From: Betaproteobacteria bacterium
Lineage (GTDB): Bacteria > Pseudomonadota > Gammaproteobacteria > Burkholderiales > Casimicrobiaceae
Assembly (NCBI GenBank): GCA_016704895.1
Contig: JADIZG010000052.1
Location: 1-19,901, forward strand
Length of the DNA stretch: 19,901 bases
Direction of reading: 5' to 3'
The notes under the pieces are model-generated. The model had not been told where the DNA came from, searched no databases, and saw only the letters and a program-made list of their open reading frames with translations. Position 1 is the stretch's first letter, and every line of letters begins with the position of its first letter. Both the position numbers and the translations under genes were made by a program. Positions 7,466-15,257 of the stretch are shown here, piece by piece.

Positions 7466-8494
7466 TCACCCCAGCTCGGCCCGGACCAACGCCGCCCCGG
7501 CCCCCAGCGCCTCGAGCTTGGCCCGCGCCACGTCCCGGGGCAGCGGAACCATGCCGCAATTGGTGCACGGGTGGAGCCGCTCGGGCGGCACGAAGCGGAG
7601 CGCCGACCGGATGACCTTCGCCACGTCCTCCGGCGTCTCGACGCGCTCGGTCGCGACGTCGATCGCCCCGACCAGCACGTCCTTGCCGCCGAGGAGCCCG
7701 ATCAGGTCGATCGGCACGTGCGAGTTCGCGCATTCGAGCGACACCTGGTCGATCGCCGAGGCGGCCAGCAGCGGGAACGTCTGCTCGTACTGTCGCCACT
7801 CGCTGCCGAGCGTGTTCTTCCAGTCGATGTTGGCCTTGATGCCGTACCCGTAGCAGATGTGCACGGCCGTCGTGCAAGGGAGACCCTGCGCGGCGCGCTC
7901 GAGCGTCCGCACGCCCCAGTCGCGCACCTCGTCGAAGAAGACGTTGAACGCGGGCTCGTCGAACTGGATCACGTCGACGCCGGTCGCCGCGATCTCGCGC
8001 GCCTCGGCGTTCAGGATCTCCGCGAACGCCCAGGCCAGCTTCTCGCGGCTGCGGTAGTGCGCGTCGTAGAGCGTGTCGACCATCGTCATCGGCCCGGGCA
8101 GCGTCACCTTGACCCGGCGGTCGGTCGCGCTCTTCAGGAAGCGCGCGTCGTCGACGAACACGGGGCCGCGCCGCGACACCGCCCCGGTGACGACCGGCAC
8201 GTCCGCGTCGTAGCGGTTGCGGATCCGGACCGTCCGGCGGTTCGCGAAGTCGACGCCGTCCAGCTGCTCGATGAACGTCGTGACGAAGTGGCGCCGCGTC
8301 TGCTCGCCGTCGGTCACGATGTCGATGCCGGCGCGTTCCTGGTCGCGGAGCACGAGGCGCACGGCGTCGCGCTTCCCCTCGGCGAGCGCCTCGCCCCCGA
8401 GCCGCCACGGCGCCCACAGCTTGACGGGCTCGGCGAGCCACGAGGGCTTGGGCAGGCTGCCTGCGATCGTCGTGGGGAGCTTGGGTCGGGTCAT
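7466..8494 (-). CDS. single-domain MetE-like (cobalamin-independent) methionine synthase homologue
   Basis: This 342-residue protein corresponds to the catalytic C-terminal barrel of MetE. I chose the start MTRPKLPTTIAGSLPKP at 8494 because a GAGG ribosome site lies eight bases upstream and the frame farther upstream is REP-derived. Zinc-ligand-like residues are present: H212 and C214 in AVHICYG, E254 in VSLECANS, and C313 in TNCGM. IVTDGEQTRRHF near residue 60 is the conserved substrate-side loop. Full MetE is about 750 residues with an extra N-terminal barrel, which is absent here. Core-MetE proteins of this size transfer methyl groups to homocysteine or related thiols from donors other than the usual polyglutamyl folate, often from a corrinoid or partner protein. 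The donor here is unknown. REP clusters lie on both sides of the gene. Confidence 0.85.
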   Translation of the reverse strand: MTRPKLPTTIAGSLPKPSWLAEPVKLWAPWRLGGEALAEGKRDAVRLVLRDQERAGIDIVTDGEQTRRHFVTTFIEQLDGVDFANRRTVRIRNRYDADVPVVTGAVSRRGPVFVDDARFLKSATDRRVKVTLPGPMTMVDTLYDAHYRSREKLAWAFAEILNAEAREIAATGVDVIQFDEPAFNVFFDEVRDWGVRTLERAAQGLPCTTAVHICYGYGIKANIDWKNTLGSEWRQYEQTFPLLAASAIDQVSLECANSHVPIDLIGLLGGKDVLVGAIDVATERVETPEDVAKVIRSALRFVPPERLHPCTNCGMVPLPRDVARAKLEALGAGAALVRAELG

Positions 8495-8550
8495 CGCGGT
8501 GTCCTCGTCGGCGTGTCGATGCGTTGCCGGATTCTTGCACGGGGAGAGGC

Positions 8551-8776
8551 GTCGGCCTGAAGGCCGACCCACAGGGAGGCGCGCCGTCGTGGGTCGGCCT
8601 TCAGGCCGACCGGGTTCGCTCTTCGTGGGTCGGCTTCAGCCGGGGTCGGCCTTCAGGCCGAGCCGCCCAGGGTCGCTTTGTCGGCCTGAAGGCCGACCCA
8701 CAGAATCTGAAGCTTTGTCGGCCTGAAGGCCGACCCACAGGAAAGCAACGTCGTCGGCCTGAAGGCCGACCCACAG
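8551..8776. repeat. REP cluster 2: seven palindromic repeats in a divergent promoter region
   Basis: Copies lie at 8551-8574 (inverted), 8589-8610, 8625-8642 (shortened to CGGCTTCAGCCG), 8644-8662 (degenerate), 8680-8703, 8717-8740 and 8753-8776 (the last three inverted). They occupy most of the 359 bases between the divergent starts of the metE-like gene (8494) and the dehydrogenase (8854). The clean copies match those of cluster 1, including the GTGG/CCAC head. Confidence 0.93.
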
Positions 8777-8853
8777 GGTCCCGGTGGTCAGGCCACTTGA
8801 CCGATCCGGGGGGCTCGGCAAGATGCCGCGTCGCGCCTCGCGCCCGCCGACCG

Positions 8854-9819
8854 ATGCCCAGAATCCTTTTCGCCGACAACGACTTCCCCGACATCGCGCT
8901 CGAGCGCGAGCTCTTCGCGCGCCACGGCATCGAGCTCGACGTCGCGCAGTGCAGGACCGAGGACGACGTGATCCGCGCCGCGAAGGGCGCGCGCGGCATG
9001 CTGCTCCAGTACGCGCCGATCACCGAGCGCGTCGTCGCCTCGCTCCCCGAGCTGGGCATCGTGAGCCGCATCGGGGCCGGCTACGACACCATCGACACCG
9101 CGGCCTGCGCGAGGCACGGCGTCTGGGTGGCGAACTCGCCCGACTACGGCGTCGGCGAGGTCGCGACGCACGCGCTGGCGATGGCGCTCGCGTCGGTGCG
9201 CAACATCGTCGCCTGGCACCGCGACGTGACCGCCGGGCGCTGGCACTACACGTCGGCCGGGCCGGTCAAGCGCGCGTCCGACCTCACGCTGGGCATCGTC
9301 GGCCTCGGGCGCATCGGCAAGCGCATGGCCCACGTGTCGCGCAACCTGTTCCGCCGCGTCGTCGCGTGCGACCCGTACCTGATCGACGGCGACTTCCCGG
9401 CCTACGTCGAGCGCGCCAACCTCGAGGAGGTCTTCGCGCAGTCCGACATCGTCTCGCTGCACGTGCCGCTCACCGCCGAGACGCGCGGCATGATCGGCGC
9501 GCGCCTGCTCGCCGGGATGCGCCACGGCAGCCATCTGGTCAACACGTCGCGCGGCGCCGTGCTCGACGTCGACGCCGCGCTCGACGCGCTCGACCGCGGC
9601 ACGCTCGCGGGCCTCGCGCTCGACGTGCTCCCGGTCGAACCGGTGGCCGCGGGATCGCGTCTCGCCGTGCATCCGCGTGCTATCCTGACTCCGCACTCGG
9701 CGTTCTATTCGGTCGAGTCCGAGCGCGAGTTGCGACGCAAGGCGGCGCAGAATCTCGTGACCTGGCTCGCGACCGGACGTCCCGACTACGTGGTGACCGC
9801 GGGGACGCGAAAGCCGTAG
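8854..9819 (+). CDS. D-2-hydroxyacid dehydrogenase (phosphoglycerate dehydrogenase/CtBP-like)
   Basis: This is a 321-residue NAD-dependent D-isomer 2-hydroxyacid dehydrogenase. The start MPRILFADNDFPD at 8854 is the first plausible one after the REP cluster. The N-terminal part forms half of the substrate domain. The Rossmann motif GLGRIG is at residues 150-155 and D186 region residues follow in ACDPYL. The catalytic triad is R233 (NTSRGAV), E262 (LPVEP) and H281 (TPHSAF). The family oxidises or reduces 2-hydroxy/2-keto acids, and the natural substrate cannot be told from sequence alone. There is no ACT domain, so it is unlikely to be a regulated SerA. It sits 74 bases before the ABC importer ATPase on the same strand, so a shared transcript and a role in using the imported compound are plausible but inferred. 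Confidence 0.92.
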   Translation: MPRILFADNDFPDIALERELFARHGIELDVAQCRTEDDVIRAAKGARGMLLQYAPITERVVASLPELGIVSRIGAGYDTIDTAACARHGVWVANSPDYGVGEVATHALAMALASVRNIVAWHRDVTAGRWHYTSAGPVKRASDLTLGIVGLGRIGKRMAHVSRNLFRRVVACDPYLIDGDFPAYVERANLEEVFAQSDIVSLHVPLTAETRGMIGARLLAGMRHGSHLVNTSRGAVLDVDAALDALDRGTLAGLALDVLPVEPVAAGSRLAVHPRAILTPHSAFYSVESERELRRKAAQNLVTWLATGRPDYVVTAGTRKP

Positions 9820-9893
9820 CGCACCGACGCCGCCTGCCCATCCGCCCGGGCACTCGGCGCGACAACAACCAACAACGGGCGAGGAGGAGCGCC

Positions 9894-10952
9894 GTGGCCG
9901 CAGTGGTCATCGCTTCCGTGCAGAAACACTTCGGGTCGACGCACGTCATCCGGGGGGTCGACGTCTCGATCGCGGACGGCGAGTTCTGCGTGCTCGTCGG
10001 GCCGTCGGGCTGCGGCAAGTCGACGCTGCTGCGGATGATCGCCGGCCTCGAGGAGATCGGCGGGGGCGAGATCCGCATCGGCGACCGCGTCGTCAACCGC
10101 GTTCCTCCCAAGGAGCGCGACGTCGCGATGGTGTTCCAGAACTACGCGCTCTACCCGCACATGACGGTGCGCGACAACATGTCGTTCGCCCTCATGCTCG
10201 CGAAGACGCCGAAGGACGAGATCGCGCGCAAGGTCGACCGCGCCGCCGAGATCCTCGGGCTCGGCGTGCTGCTCGACCGCTACCCGCGCCAGCTCTCCGG
10301 CGGCCAGCGCCAGCGCGTCGCGATGGGCCGCGCGATCGTGCGCGACCCGCAGGTCTTCCTGTTCGACGAGCCGCTGTCGAACCTCGACGCCAAGCTGCGC
10401 GTCGCGATGCGCACCGAGATCCGCGAGCTGCACCAGCGGCTCAAGACGACCTCGATCTACGTCACGCACGACCAGATCGAGGCGATGACGATGGCCGACA
10501 AGATCGTCGTGATGCGCGACGGCATCGTCGAGCAGATCGGCGCGCCGCTCGAGCTCTACGACCATCCCGCCAACACGTTCGTCGCCGGCTTCATCGGCTC
10601 GCCCGCGATGAACATGCTCGCGGGCGTCGCGCGCGGCCCGAGCGTCTCGCTCGCCTCCGGCACGTCGGTGCCCGCGCCGCTCGCGGCCGGCGACGGCCGC
10701 GAGGTGCTCTACGGCATCCGGCCCGAGCATCTCGCGCTCGGCGACCCGGCGATCGGGCTTCCCGCCGAGGTCGTCGTCGTCGAGCCCACCGGCGCCGACA
10801 CGCAGGTCGTCTGCCGCGTCGGCACGCAGGACGTGATCGCGATGCTGCGCGACCGCGTCGCGTGCCGTCCGGGCGACCGCGTGGGCCTCATGCCCGACGC
10901 GAGCCGGGCGCACCTGTTCGATGCGGGGTCGGGCGCGCGTCTCGCCGCCTGA
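9894..10952 (+). CDS. ugpC: ABC importer ATP-binding protein, MalK/UgpC type
   Basis: This is a 352-residue ATPase of the CUT1 carbohydrate-type importers. The GTG start at 9894 is preferred because a strong AGGAGG lies six bases upstream. Walker A GPSGCGKST is at residues 36-44, the Q-loop is in FQNYALYPHMTV, the signature is LSGGQRQR from 134, Walker B is FLFDEP with D158/E159, and the switch histidine H192 is in VTHDQ. The C-terminal third (from about residue 235) is the MalK-type regulatory OB/TOBE domain, including YGIRPEHL. It would work at the inner membrane with the binding protein at 11008 and the permeases at 13156 and 14057. Substrates of this subfamily include sugars, polyols and glycerol-3-phosphate. 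The ugpC name marks the subfamily only, not a proven substrate. Confidence 0.95.
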   Translation: MAAVVIASVQKHFGSTHVIRGVDVSIADGEFCVLVGPSGCGKSTLLRMIAGLEEIGGGEIRIGDRVVNRVPPKERDVAMVFQNYALYPHMTVRDNMSFALMLAKTPKDEIARKVDRAAEILGLGVLLDRYPRQLSGGQRQRVAMGRAIVRDPQVFLFDEPLSNLDAKLRVAMRTEIRELHQRLKTTSIYVTHDQIEAMTMADKIVVMRDGIVEQIGAPLELYDHPANTFVAGFIGSPAMNMLAGVARGPSVSLASGTSVPAPLAAGDGREVLYGIRPEHLALGDPAIGLPAEVVVVEPTGADTQVVCRVGTQDVIAMLRDRVACRPGDRVGLMPDASRAHLFDAGSGARLAA

Positions 10953-11007
10953 CCAAGCGTTCCACGACGGCCCCAGAACGTCGACCAACCGAGGAGGGGA
11001 GCAGACC

Positions 11008-12327
11008 ATGAGCAAGTTCAAGCGTCGCGATTTCCTGAAGACGTCCGCGGTGGCTGCCGCAGGTGCGGCGGCCGGACCGTTCGTGTGGGCGGGCAGCGCG
11101 CACGCGCAGTGGAGCAACACGCCCGAGAAGGGCGCGAAGCTCCGCGTGCTGCGCTGGAAGCGCTTCGTCCAGGGGGACGAGGACGCCTACATGGCGAACG
11201 TCAAGAAGTTCACCGAGAAGACCGGCATCGAGGTGCGCGTCGACCACGAGGGCTGGGAGGACGTGCGCCCGAAGGCCGCGGTGGCCGCGAACACCGGCGC
11301 CGGCCCCGACATCATCCTGTCGACGAACGACGACGCGAACCTGTACCCGGACAAGCTCGTCGACGTGACCGACCTCTGCGAGTACCTCGGCAAGAAGTAC
11401 GGCGGCTGGTACCCGGTGTGCCAGCAGTACCTGAAGCCGGACGGCAAGCGCTGGATCGGCGTGCCGCTGGGCGCCGCGGGCAACGCGCTCGTCTACCGCG
11501 AGAGCGCGATCAAGGCGGCCGGCTACACGAGCGTCCCGAAGGACACGGCAGGCTTCCTCAGCCTGATGAAGGGGCTGAAGGAGAAGGGCATGCCGGGCGG
11601 GTTCGCGCTCGGCAACGCGACCGGCGACGGCAACACGTGGACGCACTGGCTCGTCTGGTCGCACGGCGGCAAGCTCGTCAACGACAAGAACCAGGTCGTC
11701 ATCGACAGCCCCGAGACGGTCAAGGCGCTCGAGTACGTCAAGGAGCTCTACGGGACGTTCGTGCCGGGCACGCTGTCGTGGCTCGACCCGAACAACAACA
11801 AGGCGTTCCTCGACGGACAGGTCAGCCTCACGGCGAACGGCATCTCGGTCTACTTCGCGGCCAAGAACTCGGCCGACCCGAAGATCAAGGAGATGACCGC
11901 CGACATCAACCACTCGAACTTCCCGATCGGGCCGGTGGGCCGGCCGACCGAGTTCAACCTGTTCTTCAACCAGATGATCTTCAAGTACACCAAGTACCCG
12001 AGGGCGGCGAAGGAGTTCCTCCGCTTCATGATGGAGGAGGAGCAGGTGAGCCCGTGGCTCACCGCGTCGATCGGCTACGTGACGCCGGCGCTCACCGTCT
12101 ACGAGAAGCATCCGGTCTGGTCGGACCCGAAGTCGGTCCCGTACCGCGACTCGATGAAGATCATGCTGCCGTCGGGCTACTCGGGGAAGATGGGCTACGC
12201 GTCGGCCGGCGCGCTCGCCGACTTCATCATCGTGAACATGGTGGCGGAGGCGGCGTCGGGGTCGAAGACGCCGAAGGAAGCGGCGGAACGGGCGCAGAAG
12301 CGGGCGGAGCGCTATTACAAGGTCTGA
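11008..12327 (+). CDS. Tat-exported extracellular solute-binding protein (family 1) of the ABC importer
   Basis: This is a 439-residue periplasmic binding protein. The start at 11008 follows a GAGGAGGGGAG ribosome site. The N-terminus MSKFKRRDFLKTSAVAAAG carries a twin-arginine motif (R6-R7, with F9-L10-K11), and cleavage is expected after AHA (residue 33). The mature part has the two-lobed solute-binding family 1 layout, with a periplasmic sugar-binding-like core (RVLRWKRFVQGDED, AGPDIILSTNDDA) and hinge segments (GVPLGAAGNALVYRES; FLDGQVSLTANG). Tat export suggests it folds before export. It lies 55 bases after the ATPase gene and is followed by a long compound stem-loop, which could hold its message at a higher level than that of the permeases. 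The substrate is not evident. Confidence 0.93.
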   Translation: MSKFKRRDFLKTSAVAAAGAAAGPFVWAGSAHAQWSNTPEKGAKLRVLRWKRFVQGDEDAYMANVKKFTEKTGIEVRVDHEGWEDVRPKAAVAANTGAGPDIILSTNDDANLYPDKLVDVTDLCEYLGKKYGGWYPVCQQYLKPDGKRWIGVPLGAAGNALVYRESAIKAAGYTSVPKDTAGFLSLMKGLKEKGMPGGFALGNATGDGNTWTHWLVWSHGGKLVNDKNQVVIDSPETVKALEYVKELYGTFVPGTLSWLDPNNNKAFLDGQVSLTANGISVYFAAKNSADPKIKEMTADINHSNFPIGPVGRPTEFNLFFNQMIFKYTKYPRAAKEFLRFMMEEEQVSPWLTASIGYVTPALTVYEKHPVWSDPKSVPYRDSMKIMLPSGYSGKMGYASAGALADFIIVNMVAEAASGSKTPKEAAERAQKRAERYYKV

Positions 12328-12338
12328 TAGTCCTGCGT

Positions 12339-12456
12339 GTCCCCGGTCGAGAGGCGTGCGCCACGGGCGCGCGATCGGGGCCGGGGACCCGCCGGACTAT
12401 CTGCGCGAATTGGAGCGGCGCATCTCGCCGCTCAATTCGCGCGTAGTCCCCGGCGG
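12339..12456. other. compound stem-loop between binding-protein gene and histone-like gene
   Basis: Two adjacent inverted repeats are visible. The first has outer arms GTCCCCGG (12339-12346) and CCGGGGAC (12381-12388). The second is a near-perfect stem of about 29 pairs between 12389-12420 and 12426-12456 with a 5-base loop CATCT and a few one- or two-base bulges. It starts 12 bases after the stop of the binding-protein gene. It is unrelated in sequence to the REP family. The likely role is mRNA 3'-end protection, attenuation or termination. No U-run follows. Confidence 0.7.
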
Positions 12457-12620
12457 TATGGGCAGGTTCCGTGCAAGGATGGGAAGTTGCAGGTGCAGCA
12501 GGCTGCCAGATTGAAAAAGCGCGATCCGCGAGGCCGACGCGGGCGCGCCGAGACAACATCGGTCGCAGGTGCCGGGCGAAACGTCCGGCGGCAGGCATGG
12601 TTCCCCAGACAGGAGGTCGC

Positions 12621-13085
12621 ATGGCCAGACGCACCGTGATGTACAGCAGCAAGGGCAAGAAGCTCTACGCCGTCCGCGACAAGGGCGGCAAGTTCAAGGA
12701 CATCCAGCAGTATTCGCGCGCGCACGCGCAGGACATCAAGCGCGGCAGCTCGGCCGAGACGAAGGCCGCGGCGAAGAAGACCGCGAAGCCCGCGAAGAAG
12801 AAGGCCGTGAAGAAGGCGGCGAAGAAGACGACGGCGCGCAAGACCGCCGTCAAGCGTCCGGCCGCGAAGAAGACGGCACGCAAGACCGCGGCGAAGAAGA
12901 CCACGCGCAAGACCGCGGCGAAGAAGACGGCACGCAAGACCGCCGCCAAGCGTCCGGCCGCGAAGAAGAAGGCCGCGCGCAAGCCCGCGGCCAAGCGCAC
13001 GATGGCCGGTCGCGCCCGCAAGGCGCTGTCCGACATGGAGCGCGCCGTCGAGCGCGCCGTGAAGCGCGTCGCGAAGAAGTTCTAG
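12621..13085 (+). CDS. histone H1-like Lys/Ala-rich DNA-binding protein
   Basis: This is a 154-residue, strongly basic protein. The ATG at 12621 follows AGGAGG at 12611-12616. The N-terminal 40 residues form a small domain (VMYSSKGKKLYAVRDKGGKF, then KDIQQYSRAHAQDIKRGS). Residues from about 47 to 132 are a low-complexity tail of KKTA/KKTARKTA/KRPAAKK units, typical of bacterial H1-like proteins such as AlgP or Hc1-type tails. The last 22 residues (ALSDMERAVERAVKRVAKKF) can form an amphipathic helix. Such tails bind DNA and condense the nucleoid, and repeat number often varies between strains. It is placed inside an ABC importer gene group, between the binding protein and the permeases, which is unusual. 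A hairpin follows, so it may be a separate transcription unit. Confidence 0.88.
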   Translation: MARRTVMYSSKGKKLYAVRDKGGKFKDIQQYSRAHAQDIKRGSSAETKAAAKKTAKPAKKKAVKKAAKKTTARKTAVKRPAAKKTARKTAAKKTTRKTAAKKTARKTAAKRPAAKKKAARKPAAKRTMAGRARKALSDMERAVERAVKRVAKKF

Positions 13086-13096
13086 CGGAACGGCAG

Positions 13097-13124
13097 GCGC
13101 GTCCGGCGGCTTCGCCGGGCGCGT
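13097..13124 (+). terminator. hairpin after the histone-like gene
   Basis: A stem of 11-12 pairs (GCGTCCGGCG / CGCCGGGCGC, with one G-T pair) and loop GCTT begins 12 bases after the stop at 13085. No T-run follows, so termination efficiency is uncertain. It lies 32 bases before the first permease start. Confidence 0.5.
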
Positions 13125-13155
13125 CGACCTCCCCCCCTTCACCCGCCTCCTCCGC

Positions 13156-14055
13156 ATGCACCGCCTGCTCGACAACCGCAACGTGCTGGGCGTGCTGTTC
13201 CTGCTCCCGGCGGGGCTGCTGCTGGTGCTGTTCCTCACCTATCCGCTCGGGCTCGGGACCTGGCTCGGCTTCACCGACGTCAAGATCGGCCGCGCGGGCG
13301 AGTTCGTCGGGTTCGAGAATTTCCGCTACCTCGCCGGCGACGCGGTGGCGCAGCTGTCGCTGTTCAACACGTTCTTCTACACGGTCGTCGCGAGCGTGCA
13401 CAAGTTCGCGCTCGGCCTGTGGCTCGCGGTGCTGCTCAACGAGCACCTGCCGTTCAAGGCGTTTCTCCGCGCGATCGTGCTGCTGCCGTTCATCGTGCCG
13501 ACCGCGCTGTCGGCGATCGCGTTCTGGTGGATCTACGACGCGCAGTTCTCGGTCATCAGCTGGACGCTGCAGCGGATGGGCCTGATCGACACCTACATCG
13601 ACTTCCTCGGCGACCCGTGGATGGCGCGGTTCTCGACGATCGCCGCCAACGTGTGGCGCGGCGTCCCGTTCATCGCGATCTGCCTGCTCGCCGGCCTGCA
13701 GACGATCTCGCCGTCGCTCTACGAGGCGGCGGCGCTCGACGGCGCGTCGGGCTGGCAGCGCTTCCGCCACGTCACGCTGCCGCTGCTCACGCCGATCATC
13801 GCGGTGGTGATGACGTTCTCGGTGCTGTTCACGTTCACCGACTTCCAGCTGATCTGGGCGCTGACGCGCGGTGGCCCGGTCAACGCGACGCACCTGATGG
13901 CGACGCTGTCGTTCCAGCGCGCGATCTCGGGCGGTGCGCTCGGCGAGGGCGCGGCGCTCGCGACCGCGATGGTGCCGTTCCTGATGGCGGCGATCCTGTT
14001 CTCGTACTTCGGCCTGCAGCGCCGCGCGTGGCAGCAGGGCGGATCGGACCGCTAG
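13156..14055 (+). CDS. ABC importer permease, MalF/UgpA type
   Basis: This is a 299-residue inner-membrane permease with six predicted membrane segments, the first at LGVLFLLPAGLLLVLFLTYP. The EAA loop that contacts the ATPase is at about residues 190-209 (EAAALDGASGWQRFRHVTLP). TRGGPVNATHLMATL is a further MalF/UgpA signature. The ATG at 13156 lacks a purine-rich ribosome site, and the preceding bases are pyrimidine-rich (CCTCCTCC). Weak or leaderless-type initiation, or a slightly different start, is therefore possible. It is followed after one base by the second permease. It belongs functionally with the ATPase and binding protein upstream, although the histone-like gene lies between. Confidence 0.92.
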   Translation: MHRLLDNRNVLGVLFLLPAGLLLVLFLTYPLGLGTWLGFTDVKIGRAGEFVGFENFRYLAGDAVAQLSLFNTFFYTVVASVHKFALGLWLAVLLNEHLPFKAFLRAIVLLPFIVPTALSAIAFWWIYDAQFSVISWTLQRMGLIDTYIDFLGDPWMARFSTIAANVWRGVPFIAICLLAGLQTISPSLYEAAALDGASGWQRFRHVTLPLLTPIIAVVMTFSVLFTFTDFQLIWALTRGGPVNATHLMATLSFQRAISGGALGEGAALATAMVPFLMAAILFSYFGLQRRAWQQGGSDR

Positions 14056-14056
14056 C

Positions 14057-14935
14057 ATGGCAATCAAAGAAGCCACCGTCGACACCGCCGGAATGGGCTA
14101 CCTCGAGTCGCTCCCGCGCCGCCTCGTCACGGTCTGGCTGCCGCTGTCGGTGTTCCTGTTCGTGCTGCTGTTCCCGTTCTACTGGATGGTCATCACGGCC
14201 ATCAAGCCGAACGAGGAGCTCCTCTCGCGCGAGGGCAATCCGTTCTGGGTGATCAATCCGACGCTGGCGCACATCAGGAAGCTCCTGTTCGACACCGCTT
14301 ACCCGGAGTGGCTGTGGAACACGATTCTCGTGTCCGTCACGGCGACCGTGCTGTCGCTCGTGTGCAGCGTCCTCGCGGCCTACTCGATCGAGCGGCTGCG
14401 CTTCCGCGGCTCGCGCTACGTCGGCATGGCGATCTTCCTCGCCTACCTCGTGCCGCCGTCGATCCTGTTCATCCCGCTCGCGACGATGGTGTTCCAGTTC
14501 GGCCTGTTCGACACGCGGCTCGCGCTGATCCTCACGTACCCGACGTTCCTGATCCCGTTCTGCACGTGGCTGCTGATGGGCTACTTCAAGAGCATCCCCT
14601 ACGAGCTCGAGGAGTGCGCGCTGATCGACGGCGCGACGCGATGGCAGATCCTGACGCGCATCATCCTGCCGCTCGCGGTGCCGGGCCTGATCTCGGCCGG
14701 CATCTTCGCGTTCACGCTGTCGTGGAACGAGTTCATCTACGCGCTCACGTTCATCTCGTCGTCCGAGGTGAAGACCGTTCCCGTCGGCGTCATCACCGAG
14801 CTCGTCGAGGGCGACGTCTACCACTGGGGGTCGCTGATGGCGGGCGCGCTGCTGGGCTCGCTGCCCGTCGCGGTGCTGTACTCGTTCTTCGTCGAGTACT
14901 ACGTCTCCGGCCTCACCGGCGCCGTCAAGGAGTAG
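14057..14935 (+). CDS. ABC importer permease, MalG/UgpE type
   Basis: This 292-residue second permease has six predicted membrane segments (first: LPLSVFLFVLLFPFYWMVI). The EAA loop near residues 185-205 reads EECALIDGATRWQILTRIIL. Early motifs FYWMVITAIKPNEEL and the late LSWNEFIYAL are characteristic of the MalG/CUT1 side. The start ATG is one base after the stop of the first permease, so the two are translationally linked. Its stop is followed after only 14 bases by REP cluster 3, whose hairpins may serve as the 3' end of the importer message. Confidence 0.93.
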   Translation: MAIKEATVDTAGMGYLESLPRRLVTVWLPLSVFLFVLLFPFYWMVITAIKPNEELLSREGNPFWVINPTLAHIRKLLFDTAYPEWLWNTILVSVTATVLSLVCSVLAAYSIERLRFRGSRYVGMAIFLAYLVPPSILFIPLATMVFQFGLFDTRLALILTYPTFLIPFCTWLLMGYFKSIPYELEECALIDGATRWQILTRIILPLAVPGLISAGIFAFTLSWNEFIYALTFISSSEVKTVPVGVITELVEGDVYHWGSLMAGALLGSLPVAVLYSFFVEYYVSGLTGAVKE

Positions 14936-14949
14936 CGGCGCTGTCCTTC

Positions 14950-15257
14950 GTGGGTCGGCCTTCAGGCCGACGCTTCGCGCGGACCCCTGTGGGTCGGGCT
15001 TCAGGCCGACGGGCTTCGGAGTCCTGTGGGTCGGCCTTCAGGCCGACGCCTTTCACTCGAGGATGCTGTGGGAGATTTCCGCCCGACTTCTCTTGCGATG
15101 GAACCCGTCGGCCTGAAGGCCGACCCACAGGATGTCGCGCGAGGTTGTGGGTCGGGCTTCAGCCCGACGCCTTTCGCATCGATGCAGCGAAACCCGTCGG
15201 CCTGAAGGCCGACCCACAGGAAGCGCGCGCGTGTTGTGGGTCGGGCTTCAGCCCGAC
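14950..15257. repeat. REP cluster 3, downstream of the RAYT gene
   Basis: Copies lie at 14950-14971, 14987-15010 (hybrid stem: GGGC on the left, GGCC on the right, so one pair is unmatched), 15024-15047, 15107-15130 (inverted), 15147-15168 (alternative stem), 15196-15219 (inverted) and 15236-15257 (alternative stem). A badly decayed copy may lie at 15065-15087. A module of about 76 bp, one inverted standard copy plus one direct alternative copy ending in GCCTTTCGCAT, occurs twice at about 15103-15179 and 15192-15268. Confidence 0.93.

Noticed and set aside
8524..8853. Longer N-terminus of the dehydrogenase reading through the REP cluster
   Set aside because: The extra residues are translated REP units. 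The domain begins properly at MPRILFADND (8854).
12432..13238. Leu/Arg-rich reverse-strand frame opposite the histone-like gene
   Set aside because: Its RRGLARGLLRRGL-type repeats are just the complement of the Lys/Ala repeat codons of the histone-like gene.
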